Source of the DNA: an uncultured Lachnospiraceae bacterium
Lineage (GTDB): Bacteria > Bacillota > Clostridia > Lachnospirales > Lachnospiraceae
NCBI GenBank assembly: GCA_934394565.1
Contig: CAKRQV010000021.1
Coordinates: 1-34,421, forward strand
Direction: 5' to 3'
DNA: 34,421 nucleotides
The position numbers and the translations under genes are program-made. The notes below the pieces were generated by a model. That model was not told the origin of the DNA. It was given only the letters and a program-made list of their open reading frames with translations, and did no database searches. Shown here one piece after another: positions 25,146 through 32,793 of this stretch (within the stretch, counting starts at the first letter, position 1; every line of letters starts with the position of its first letter).

Positions 25146-26657
25146 CTAATTAAACGCTTCGAGCTTCTCCAGCCGCTCCTGATATTTCGTATCCACACTT
25201 TCCTCAAATGCAGCTTCTTTCATCATCTTCTGTAAAGCCACGGCTGTTTTCTTCGGATCCTGGATCGTACCCGCACCGGCGATACAGCCGCCCGGACAGG
25301 CCATGCCCTCGAGCAGATAACCATTATATTTACCGGCTTTTGCCAGCTGCAGCATCTTTTTACAATTGGCCAGGCCGTCCGCACTGACGATCTTCACCTC
25401 ACGGGAAGGCTCCAGACGCTTAATGGCTTTGACGACAGCTGCTGCCACACCACCGCTGGCTGCAAAGCCACGGCCGTCTGAACTTGCACGAAACAGCGGT
25501 TCTTCCTCCGGAATTGCTGAAAAATCAATGCCTTTTGCATCAAACATACCGGCTACTTCCTCAAAGGTCAGGACAAAATCTACATGGCTGCGGACAGAGC
25601 GACGGCTGGCCTCCAGTTTCTTAGCCGCACATGGGCCGACAAAGACAATCTTTGCCTCCGGTTCACGCTGTTTGATCAGACGGGCTGTCAGTACCATCGG
25701 AGTCAGTGCCATGGAAATACAGTTGGCATACTGTGGGAACAGCTTCTTGGCCATCATCGACCAGGCAGGACAGCAGGATGTTGCCATAAACGGCAGCTTC
25801 TCCGGTACTTCCTCCATGAAATCCTTGGCTTCCTCGATCGTACACAAATCTGCACCGATCGCCACCTCACGGACATCGGTAAATCCAAGAGCCTTGAATG
25901 CACCACGGATCTGCGTATTTTTCAATCCTTCAAACTGACCGGCAATGGCCGGAGCTACGATTGCATAGACCGGTGCTTCACTTTTAATTGCCATAATCGT
26001 CTGATAGATCTGTCCTTTGTCAACAATCGCACTGAACGGACAGCTGACCAGACACATACCACAGGACACACACTTATCCTGATCGATCTCGGCACGCCCA
26101 TGCTCATCGGAGCCGATGGCGTTCATGCCACAGGCTTTACTGCACGGACGCTCCTGCTTAATGATCGCATTATACGGACAGCTCTGGACACACTTTCCGC
26201 ATTTGATACACTTTTCTTCATCAATATGGGACTTACCGTTTACCATGGTGATCGCACCCTTTGGACAGACCTCCTTACAGGGATGCTCCAGACAGCCCTG
26301 ACAGCCTTCCGTTACAAATACCTTTTTCTCCGGACAGGCATTGCAGGCAAATTTGATGACATTGATAAGCGGCGGCTCATAATATTTCTCACTGATGACG
26401 CTGGCTTCCACACCCTGGGCAATCGGCGCATGCTCGGACACGGGACGCAGAGACATACCCATGGCCACCCGCAGACGTTCGCCAACGACTGCGCGTTCCA
26501 GAAAAATGCTCTCGCGATAGCTGGCCATCTCTCCCGGAACGATCTTATATGGCAATGTCTCCATCACAGACGGATCACTTCCTTCATAGGCCATGCGGGC
26601 AATTTCGGTAAAAATTTTGTGTCGGATAATTGTTTTTGACGAATAAAGTCCTCTCAT
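25146..26657 (-). CDS. Monomeric [FeFe]-hydrogenase, group B-like
   Basis: A 503-residue iron-sulfur enzyme expected to interconvert H2 with protons and electrons. The N-terminal part has a Cys-rich region (C105, C108, C119, C122, C127, C131), a 4Fe-4S motif C150-C153-C156-C160, and a second one C196-C199-C202-C206. The H-cluster domain has L1 TSCCPAW (293-299), L2 GPCAAKKLE (341-349) and L3 EGMACPGGCIAGAG (450-463). All four cluster cysteines (C296, C343, C454, C458) and the proton-relay C295 are present. L2 has Gly where the common form has Met. No maturation genes are nearby. Starts after AGGAGG. Group assignment is from memory of the family. Confidence 0.92.
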   Translation of the reverse strand: MRGLYSSKTIIRHKIFTEIARMAYEGSDPSVMETLPYKIVPGEMASYRESIFLERAVVGERLRVAMGMSLRPVSEHAPIAQGVEASVISEKYYEPPLINVIKFACNACPEKKVFVTEGCQGCLEHPCKEVCPKGAITMVNGKSHIDEEKCIKCGKCVQSCPYNAIIKQERPCSKACGMNAIGSDEHGRAEIDQDKCVSCGMCLVSCPFSAIVDKGQIYQTIMAIKSEAPVYAIVAPAIAGQFEGLKNTQIRGAFKALGFTDVREVAIGADLCTIEEAKDFMEEVPEKLPFMATSCCPAWSMMAKKLFPQYANCISMALTPMVLTARLIKQREPEAKIVFVGPCAAKKLEASRRSVRSHVDFVLTFEEVAGMFDAKGIDFSAIPEEEPLFRASSDGRGFAASGGVAAAVVKAIKRLEPSREVKIVSADGLANCKKMLQLAKAGKYNGYLLEGMACPGGCIAGAGTIQDPKKTAVALQKMMKEAAFEESVDTKYQERLEKLEAFN

Positions 26658-26706
26658 ACTTCCTCCTGTTTTCTTGTCGTTTCTTATTTAGTCTTATCTA
26701 ACATAC

Positions 26707-26736
26707 AAAAAACCTGCCAACGCAATGGCAGGTTTT
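26707..26736 (-). terminator. Strong terminator just before the hydrogenase gene
   Basis: On the minus strand AAAACCTGCCA (26736-26726) pairs perfectly with TGGCAGGTTTT (26719-26709), 6-nt loop, T-run of six. It ends 50 nt before the hydrogenase start, so transcripts from the riboswitch promoter must pass it to reach the gene. Confidence 0.85.
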
Positions 26737-26743
26737 CCTCCAT

Positions 26744-26818
26744 GCTGCAATCCGACACTTTTTAGCAGCCACTGTCTCATCAGAAGCTTCTTTTTATAAC
26801 ATCCAGGCAAATTGCAAC
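26744..26818 (-). ncRNA. Possible second structured domain in the hydrogenase leader
   Basis: GTTGCAAT (26818-26811) can pair with ATTGCAGC (26751-26744), closing about 59 nt that contain AGAAGCTTCT and a GACA/TGTC pair. It lies between the riboswitch and the strong terminator. No known RNA class was recognised. Confidence 0.35.
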
Positions 26819-26820
26819 GT

Positions 26821-26848
26821 AAAAAAGACAGTCTGAGCGAATGTCTCT
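26821..26848 (-). terminator. Weak terminator candidate behind the riboswitch
   Basis: On the minus strand AAGAGACA pairs with TGTCTTTT (one G-U), 11-nt loop, followed by T-run. It lies about 50 nt after the P1 stem of the riboswitch and could be its expression platform. Confidence 0.4.
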
Positions 26849-26896
26849 TCACTTCTTATGTTGTATCCCCGCCATCTCTCGTAGCAACAGATATAG

Positions 26897-27019
26897 ATCA
26901 AAAGCAAGCATTCTGGCTTATGTCGTTTTCTTCTGAACCTGAAACAACATTTACAGCTGCGGGACAGCACAGGACTCTCACCTGTTTTCCTTTTTCGACC
27001 GATGGTCGATGCTTTTGAT
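26897..27019 (-). ncRNA. Cobalamin riboswitch, compact type
   Basis: On the minus strand the conserved core reads CAGGTGAGAGTCCTG then TGCTGTCCCGCAGCTGTAA, the classical cobalamin core. A B12-box-like segment AAGCCAGAATGCTTGC follows. A perfect 9-bp P1 stem closes the element: ATCAAAAGC (27019-27011) with GCTTTTGAT (26905-26897). A CGACC-ATC-GGTCG hairpin follows P1. At 123 nt it lacks the large peripheral arm of class I and looks like a class II form. The next gene in the same direction is the [FeFe]-hydrogenase. Confidence 0.87.
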
Positions 27020-27029
27020 GATTGTATAC

Positions 27030-27058
27030 ATTATACTGTGGCAGGTTTTCAAAGTCAA
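27030..27058 (-). promoter_or_regulatory. Promoter of the riboswitch-hydrogenase leader
   Basis: Minus-strand -35 TTGACT (27058-27053), 17-nt spacer, perfect -10 TATAAT (27035-27030). Start predicted near 27023, just before P1. The spacer contains AAAACCTGCCA, identical to the 5' arm of the downstream terminator. Confidence 0.85.
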
Positions 27059-27087
27059 TCATCGTTAATAATATAACACCTTTTATC

Positions 27088-28008
27088 CTATATATACATG
27101 GCCCACAGATTACGAATCTGACCTTGCAGCTGTGCATAAGTCCAGTGTTTCTCACTGTTTGCCCGGCTGTTGGGATCATTGATCGTAAAGCCTTCGCTGT
27201 CATATCCTGTAAGCGTCATAAAATGACCGGAATCTGTAAAATCTCCGGGGCCGACATTGATAATGATCGGGCAGCCTGCATCCAGCTTTGCTTTGATCCG
27301 GTCTTCGGCCATTGATACTTCTGTGGCATGAACACCATAGTGCTCACATCCTTCACTGATCAGCGTCCAGCTGCTGCCAGAACCAGGCACACTGTAACCG
27401 GCACTTTCTGCATATTCCGCTACAGTTGCCGGGTTCACCGTCTTATCCCCCGTCAAATATAAGACTACCATCGCCAGGTTTGTCGGACCACAGCCTGTAT
27501 AGCCAAGAAAACCTCCACTGTACTGTTCGTAGCCCCAGCGCTCATCCCACTGCATCAAAAGTGGCACCGTATCAGCTTTTGCTTCTTTTGACAGATTGAT
27601 TTTCTGCTTTTTGTCTTTCATTTCCGGATAGTCGTATACAAAATCGATCGTCTCACTGTTTTTTTCCACCATTTCTTTAAGCTGATCCGGATATTCGTCA
27701 CTTTCCTCGATTTCCTGCAGCTTATCCTGCTCTGTCATATCTCTGTTGAAGAATACTCCTCTCTTATCCTTTGCTTTTTCTGCTGCGTTCTGTGCACTGC
27801 CTCCCTGGCCGCTATAGACCTGTTCTATCATCTCATTCTGACCATTCTCCCATACACCGATAAGTGCCATTACACTCCGGACCGCTCCCGCGCCAAGAAG
27901 GAGCAGCATCAGTATACAGACACAGATTTTCAGGCGTTTTTTCCGTCTTCTTCGTTTTCTCAATCTGTATATCTGCCTTTTTCTTGCTTCTGTCATTGGT
28001 TCTTTCAT
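27088..28008 (-). CDS. Membrane-anchored C39-like cysteine peptidase
   Basis: A 306-residue protein with a very basic N-terminus (10-27), one membrane segment (about 28-50) and an extracellular C39-like domain. The catalytic set is C173 in YTGCGPTN, H262 in SGHFMTL and D278 in INDPNS. Between anchor and domain is a charged linker (55-145). Likely an extracytoplasmic protease or a murein-related amidase-like hydrolase of the Peptidase_C39_2 type; no bacteriocin transporter is attached. The ATG at 28008 follows AGGAGG at 9 nt; a TTG directly before it is less likely. It shares a promoter element with the two-component operon upstream. Confidence 0.87.
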   Translation of the reverse strand: MKEPMTEARKRQIYRLRKRRRRKKRLKICVCILMLLLLGAGAVRSVMALIGVWENGQNEMIEQVYSGQGGSAQNAAEKAKDKRGVFFNRDMTEQDKLQEIEESDEYPDQLKEMVEKNSETIDFVYDYPEMKDKKQKINLSKEAKADTVPLLMQWDERWGYEQYSGGFLGYTGCGPTNLAMVVLYLTGDKTVNPATVAEYAESAGYSVPGSGSSWTLISEGCEHYGVHATEVSMAEDRIKAKLDAGCPIIINVGPGDFTDSGHFMTLTGYDSEGFTINDPNSRANSEKHWTYAQLQGQIRNLWAMYI

Positions 28009-28016
28009 CAAAAATG

Positions 28017-28054
28017 CCTCCTGCTGTACTGCATAGTCACAGTATAGCAGGAGG
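28017..28054 (-). promoter_or_regulatory. Hairpin that can mask the peptidase ribosome binding site
   Basis: On the minus strand CCTCCTGCTATACT (28054-28041) pairs with AGTACAGCAGGAGG (28030-28017), 14 bp with one wobble and a 10-nt loop. The 3' arm contains the Shine-Dalgarno AGGAGG of the C39 peptidase gene; the 5' arm contains the -10 box. Confidence 0.6.
28041..28049 (-). promoter_or_regulatory. Extended -10 promoter of the C39 peptidase gene
   Basis: TGCTATACT on the minus strand, start expected near 28034. No good -35 at 17 nt; activation by a bound regulator would fit. The gap 28009-28256 contains no gene. Confidence 0.5.
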
Positions 28055-28066
28055 TTTTCGCCGTCC

Positions 28067-28096
28067 TGTCACAAAGATGTGTCAAAGTTGTCAAAT
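28067..28096 (-). promoter_or_regulatory. Candidate response-regulator site upstream of the C39 peptidase
   Basis: This 30-bp stretch matches the one at 31237-31266 at 23 positions, including the shared 11-mer AAGATGTGTCA (28074-28084, plus strand). It carries repeated TTTGACA units 9 nt apart on the minus strand, the tandem layout typical of OmpR-family sites. Confidence 0.5.
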
Positions 28097-28256
28097 CATC
28101 CTGATGCATTGCCATCATTTTTGTTTATCTGGCAACACAAATATTTCTCTGCGCTACAGTTCAGTGCATCATGCTTCAAAAGCTCACGGCATATGGAAAA
28201 TATCCACGACACATTTTTGCATATGCACGGTATGCTTACTACCTTCCCGCTCATAT

Positions 28257-29132
28257 TCAATACAGCCAGATATACACTTCAAAATAGACATCTTTCATCT
28301 TTTCCTTTTTTGCATCATAGTAACATTGCAATTCCAGATGCATCAACTGATCTTTCGTATCGCAGGAAAAACCATACCAGGACTCCCCACTCATCCTAAA
28401 CAGATTCTGCCCGATATGCATCTCTTCCAGCACATTGGGAGACGTAAACTGCAAACTTTCACCATACAGCTTCGTGTAGGTATCTGCCACAGCCTCACAC
28501 CACGTTTCATCCGGGGCAATCCCCCGTGTACTGTAGGTGATGACAACGGGCATGCCCGTCACTGCATCCACCGCGATCTGCAGATCGCAGAGACCCAGAT
28601 GCGCATAACAAAACCATAAGGACAACTGTTGGTCATCCGGTGACACCAGAAACTCCATGTCCTCATCGATCACAGGAACGGTATCTGCATCTGCCGTCCA
28701 TCCGGTGCCCGCTGTTCCTGTGGCCGGTGCATCTGCAGCCATATTTGAAGATATATATTCTGCCTCACTGAGAGCAATCCCCATATCTTCCAGCCGGGAT
28801 GCATAAGCTTCTATAAACTTTGTGACTTTCGCCTGCACCTGGGTCGCAGACAATTCCGTATCCAGCGGATCCCGGACACCTGAGTACCTTTCTTCCCCAA
28901 ACAAACTCATCTGCTCCACAAGTGCCGCCAGTTTTGGCAATCTCGTCTCTGTATCCATCGTATAGGTATACGGCGATACATCCCCATTTTCTACCGCACC
29001 CGTCTCCGTTGCCAGATGATCCGCTTTTGCATCCAGCATAAGCTGCGGTACAAAGGTACCGGTCAACGCGATCAAAAGTGCCATAGTCAGCGTCAGCAGA
29101 GCGTATAAAAGCTTAATCCGTCTTCTCTTCAT
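28257..29132 (-). CDS. Membrane-anchored protein of unknown function, third gene of a two-component operon
   Basis: A 291-residue protein with a basic N-terminus and one membrane segment (about 8-34), the rest predicted outside. No family is recognised. The body has no catalytic motif I can name, and the C-terminal half shows an alternating pattern that suggests beta structure (YAHLGLCDLQIAVDAVTGMPV, around residue 180). Start at 29132 after AAGGAGG; an upstream frame is possible but would start deeper in the kinase gene. It overlaps the kinase stop by 20 nt. It may modulate the kinase, as YycH/YycI do for WalK, but this is inference by position only. Confidence 0.8.
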   Translation of the reverse strand: MKRRRIKLLYALLTLTMALLIALTGTFVPQLMLDAKADHLATETGAVENGDVSPYTYTMDTETRLPKLAALVEQMSLFGEERYSGVRDPLDTELSATQVQAKVTKFIEAYASRLEDMGIALSEAEYISSNMAADAPATGTAGTGWTADADTVPVIDEDMEFLVSPDDQQLSLWFCYAHLGLCDLQIAVDAVTGMPVVITYSTRGIAPDETWCEAVADTYTKLYGESLQFTSPNVLEEMHIGQNLFRMSGESWYGFSCDTKDQLMHLELQCYYDAKKEKMKDVYFEVYIWLY

Positions 29133-30534
29133 CGTCCGCCTCCTTCTGCAGCACAAATGTCACACTGGTTCCCTGACCCGGCTGACTCCTATAGGAAAGC
29201 GTGGTATGGTGCAGCTGTGCGATTTTTACCGCCAGCGCCAGTCCCAGTCCTGCCCCATGTTCTTTACGTGACCTGGATTTATCTACCATATAAAAGGCCT
29301 CCGTAATTTTTTCGAGATCTTCCGGGGGAATACCCCGTCCACGGTCGGTGATCGTGATTTTGTACTGCCCGTTCTCACAGCTGCCTTGTACAAGCACAAC
29401 ATCTGTACCGGATTTTAAGGCATTATCCATCAGATTTAACAAAAGCGTTTTGAAAAGATCGTATTCCAGACGCACCCATGCTTCTTCTGCCTGCAATTTT
29501 ATCTGGATCTTTCGTTTTGCTGCAGCCGGTGTGATGGTTTCCACCGCATCTGCCATGACTTCATCAATCCGGGCCTCTTCCAGCTGAAAATCTGACCGCG
29601 ACAACGTAACCAGTTCCATCATTTTAAATGAAAGAGCTTCCAGCCGCATACCTTCATTCATAATGATCCCCGCCAGCTGATGCACGTCTTCCGGCGGCAA
29701 CGTTTTCTGGTACAGTGTATCGGCATAACCGATGATCGATGTCATCGGCGTTTTCAGCTCATGGGCAAAATTGGCTGTAAAATCCTCCTGCCGCCTGGCC
29801 GCATCCTCCAGTTCAACAATCTTGTTTTCTATGGTCTTTGCCATATAATTAAACGTCTTTGCCAGCTCGCCTACTTCATCCCGGCTGCCGGTTTTTGCCC
29901 GCACATCGTATTCTCCGGTGGCAAACTTTCTGGTAGTATTGCGCAAATTTCCAAGAGGACGGGTGATCGTCAGTGTTAAAATCAGTACCAGAAATGATCC
30001 TGCACCGAGAATACACCAGTAAAAAAGTTCACAGCGTCTGCGCAGATTTTCAGCATCCTGGAACAGTTCTTCCACTTTTTTTTCTGTCACCAGCACATAA
30101 CTGCTGTCTTTTAAAGAAAAACTGCTTCTGACCTGCAGATACCTGTTTCCTGCTTTTGTTTCAATCTCGTACAGAATCTTTCCATCCTCCACACTCTTTT
30201 GGGATGGATCGTTTTTGCAGGAATCGTAATATACGGCACCACTGCCACTTTTCTCTTTATTTTCCATAGCAAAATACAGCCCACTCTGCGCACCAAGCGG
30301 CGCTTCTGCAGACCGGGCAATTTCCGCCATATCTACCTTCGTGTATCTGTCCGTAATGCTAAGCAGCACCGTCTGGATCGAATATTTCACCATCTGATGC
30401 TGCGAAAATGCTGTATTTTCTTCTCTTTGCAGTGCATGCTCCAGACTGTAGGAAACTGTCAGATATTCTACCGTAGCCAGCGACACTGTCAGTACAAATA
30501 ACATACTCAAAAATATCTTGTAGAAAAATTTCAC
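29113..30534 (-). CDS. Sensor histidine kinase
   Basis: A 473-residue membrane kinase: first membrane segment about 4-25, extracellular sensor about 30-168, second segment about 170-191, HAMP domain about 190-243. The HisKA helix has H258 in NFAHELKTPMTS. The ATPase domain shows LLLNLMDNALK, TDRGRGIPPEDL and GAGLGLALAVK. The start codon is GTG at 30534, overlapping the TGA of the response regulator gene. Signal unknown. Confidence 0.95.
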   Translation of the reverse strand: MKFFYKIFLSMLFVLTVSLATVEYLTVSYSLEHALQREENTAFSQHQMVKYSIQTVLLSITDRYTKVDMAEIARSAEAPLGAQSGLYFAMENKEKSGSGAVYYDSCKNDPSQKSVEDGKILYEIETKAGNRYLQVRSSFSLKDSSYVLVTEKKVEELFQDAENLRRRCELFYWCILGAGSFLVLILTLTITRPLGNLRNTTRKFATGEYDVRAKTGSRDEVGELAKTFNYMAKTIENKIVELEDAARRQEDFTANFAHELKTPMTSIIGYADTLYQKTLPPEDVHQLAGIIMNEGMRLEALSFKMMELVTLSRSDFQLEEARIDEVMADAVETITPAAAKRKIQIKLQAEEAWVRLEYDLFKTLLLNLMDNALKSGTDVVLVQGSCENGQYKITITDRGRGIPPEDLEKITEAFYMVDKSRSRKEHGAGLGLALAVKIAQLHHTTLSYRSQPGQGTSVTFVLQKEADDEEKTD

Positions 30535-31190
30535 TTATGGACCTCCAGCCGATATCCGATACGGAAAACCGTCACAATACGGTCATTCCAGTCCAGTTTT
30601 TTACGCAGTCTTTGAATATGGGAATCAAGTGTTCTCGTCTCACCGCTGTATTCCTCTTCCCAGACAGCCTCATACAGCCGGGCACGGCTCAAAGCCACAT
30701 TTTTATTGCGCACAAGCTCCATCAGGAGGTCAAATTCCTTCACCGTCAGATCCACCTGTTTTTCACACTTAAATACCAGTCGTGACACCGGGTCGATCGT
30801 CACATCCCCGATCGTGATCTTGTCCTGGATCTGCTTTGTCCGGCGAAGCACCGTCTCCACCCGGGCCAGGAGCTCACCAATCTGGAAGGGTTTACTTAAA
30901 TAATCATCCGCTCCCATGCGCAGCCCCCGGATACGGTCTTTGACCTGCCCCATGGCTGAAATAATGATCACCGGCGTACCAGTAGATACAATATACTCCA
31001 AAAGCTCGTAGCCACTGATCTTTGGCAGCATCAGATCCAGAAGGATCAGATCATAGCGCTTTTTCTCTATACAGTCTGCCCCCTCCTGACCATCCAGCGC
31101 ACATTCACAGTGGTATCCTTCGGCCGTCAGCGTGGAATCGATCAGACGGCTGATCTGAGCATCATCTTCTATGATCAATATAGATGTCAT
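30531..31190 (-). CDS. OmpR-family response regulator
   Basis: A 219-residue regulator. The receiver has D9/D10, phosphoacceptor D52 (LLDLMLPKISG) and K100 in LSKPF. The C-terminal winged helix has LTVKEFDLLMELV and TLDSHIQRLRKKL. Start at 31190 after AGGAG; an upstream in-frame Met at 31226 would place the start right after the promoter. It forms an operon with the kinase and the unknown protein, and probably acts on its own promoter. Confidence 0.95.
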   Translation of the reverse strand: MTSILIIEDDAQISRLIDSTLTAEGYHCECALDGQEGADCIEKKRYDLILLDLMLPKISGYELLEYIVSTGTPVIIISAMGQVKDRIRGLRMGADDYLSKPFQIGELLARVETVLRRTKQIQDKITIGDVTIDPVSRLVFKCEKQVDLTVKEFDLLMELVRNKNVALSRARLYEAVWEEEYSGETRTLDSHIQRLRKKLDWNDRIVTVFRIGYRLEVHK

Positions 31191-31232
31191 TTTTTCTCCT
31201 TTTCTGTCCTTTTCTTTATCAGTCATGTGTTT

Positions 31233-31266
31233 ATTGTATCATGAAGATGTGTCAGACTTGTAAAAA
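31233..31266 (-). promoter_or_regulatory. Promoter and regulator-site candidate of the two-component operon
   Basis: Extended -10 TGATACAAT on the minus strand (31241-31233) sits at the edge of a 30-bp stretch (31237-31266) that shares 23 of 30 positions with 28067-28096. The 11-mer AAGATGTGTCA is at 31244-31254. No good -35, so activation by a bound regulator is plausible. Confidence 0.5.
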
Positions 31267-31323
31267 TACAGGGATGAGGCATTTGGCACGATTCTATGAG
31301 CAGCTTCCCGTCCCTGCAGTATT
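31262..31323 (-). terminator. Terminator candidate after the MATE gene
   Basis: On the minus strand CAGGGA (near 31316) pairs with TCCCTG (31274-31269), extended by ATA/TAT past a 3-nt bulge, followed by TTTTT. The loop is long (about 36 nt). It lies 29 nt beyond the MATE stop and overlaps the start of the regulator promoter region. Confidence 0.5.
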
Positions 31324-31351
31324 TATTTGACGAGTTTCAGTACATCCAAAT

Positions 31352-32695
31352 TTATCGGGATAGTTCCACTTTCTCATCCGGCCAGGATTTTCTGAGTGCC
31401 GCATATGAAACCAGGAAGTTAGCAAGCCAGCCAGCCGGCACGGCAAGCCAAACAAAAGCAATGCCAAAACGCGGTGCACAGATCAACGCCACAGACAAGC
31501 GGATCGCAAGGTTTACCATGTTGGCAATGAGGAATGGACACATGATTCCGAGTCCGCGAAGAACTCCATCCGTCGCCATTTTAATTCCCATAAAGATAAA
31601 GAAGTAACCCAGCCATCTCATATAATCCCCAGACACCTGATAAGCCAGGGCGGTTCCGTCTTTTCCAAGGAACAGAGAGGAAATCTGCGTATGTAGCGTT
31701 TCAATGACAAGGAAGGCAAGAACAGCAAAACACACATCCAACACCAATGCCGCGTGGTAGCCTTTTTTGATGCGCTGGGTTTTGTTTGCGCCAAGGTTCT
31801 GGGAAACATACGGTGAAACCGCATTGCCGATGGACACGAAAATCAGTGAAAAAACATTCTCCACCCGCATTGTTGCCGCGTACCCGGCAAGTGCCTGTGT
31901 GCCAAAAGGATTTACCACCGCCTGTACAATCATCATACCGATGGATACGGTAGACTGCTGAAGGACCGACGGAACAGCAATCCGAAGCATCGAGCGCAGC
32001 TCCTGTCCATCAAACCAGGTAAAGATACTCCTGTACCGCCGCATCCGGTAAAAGAAAATCAAAAGTGAAAACACAGCCGAAATACCCTGTGCAATCAAAG
32101 TTGCAAGTGCCGCACCGAACACACCAAGCCCCAGACCGGCTACCATCCAAAGATCCATCACAATATTCAGGATTGATGAAAAGATCAGCAGCCCCAGGGG
32201 AATTTTTGATTCACCGATGGAAGTGAACATGGTAGAGAGAATATTGTACATAAACAAGAATGGAAAGCCCACAAAATAGACCCGCAGATACAGCACTGCT
32301 TCCTCCAGAATATCGGCAGGAGTCTGTAAGCCGCTCATCATCGCACGGGAAAAACAAAACCCGAAGATACCAAGTATAATGCTCAGAAATAAAAAGCTAA
32401 TCAGCGATGTGGACACAATGGTTTTCATTTTGCCATACTCTTTGGCACCGAAATAGCGGCTCACAAGCACACCTGCACCAACACCGGCCCCCAGTGCCAC
32501 ACAAATAAAAACATTAGTCAGCGCTGCACAGGCACCAACTGCCGCCAGTGCGGAGGAACCAACAAACTGGCCGACGATAATGGAGTCAGCCATATTGTAT
32601 ACCTGCTGAAAAAAACTGCCGAGAATCATCGGCATTGCAAAAACCGTCAACGCTTTTAGCGGCGCATCGGTAATCAAATACTCATCTTTTAACAT
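31352..32695 (-). CDS. MATE family efflux transporter
   Basis: A 447-residue membrane protein with about 12 hydrophobic segments in two similar halves. N-terminal signatures are PMILGSFFQQVYNMADSIIVG (near 22-41) and ALGAGVGAGVLVSRYFGAK. It is expected to export organic cations or drugs by Na+ or H+ exchange. Start follows AAGGAA. It lies 98 nt after the kinase gene and is probably co-transcribed with the second two-component system, which suggests induced export. Confidence 0.95.
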   Translation of the reverse strand: MLKDEYLITDAPLKALTVFAMPMILGSFFQQVYNMADSIIVGQFVGSSALAAVGACAALTNVFICVALGAGVGAGVLVSRYFGAKEYGKMKTIVSTSLISFLFLSIILGIFGFCFSRAMMSGLQTPADILEEAVLYLRVYFVGFPFLFMYNILSTMFTSIGESKIPLGLLIFSSILNIVMDLWMVAGLGLGVFGAALATLIAQGISAVFSLLIFFYRMRRYRSIFTWFDGQELRSMLRIAVPSVLQQSTVSIGMMIVQAVVNPFGTQALAGYAATMRVENVFSLIFVSIGNAVSPYVSQNLGANKTQRIKKGYHAALVLDVCFAVLAFLVIETLHTQISSLFLGKDGTALAYQVSGDYMRWLGYFFIFMGIKMATDGVLRGLGIMCPFLIANMVNLAIRLSVALICAPRFGIAFVWLAVPAGWLANFLVSYAALRKSWPDEKVELSR

Positions 32696-32793
32696 GTGTA
32701 TATTCCTTCACACCTTTCGACTTTTTATCCGAAAACACAAGCATAGCAAGTGCAACCAGTACAAGGACTCCTTTTTATGTTGATTTTCAACAG

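Noticed and set aside
26744..26818. CTGATGA inside the second leader domain, as in the hammerhead ribozyme core
   Set aside because: A GACA/TGTC stem follows it, but the required GAAA after that stem is missing (the sequence reads GGAT) and no cleavage triplet context fits.
32682..32774. Short hydrophobic frame (about 30 codons, LVLVALAMLVF then a basic end) between the second kinase and the MATE gene
   Set aside because: No good start codon with a ribosome binding site in this frame, and it overlaps the MATE start. It may be a gene remnant, but nothing supports translation.
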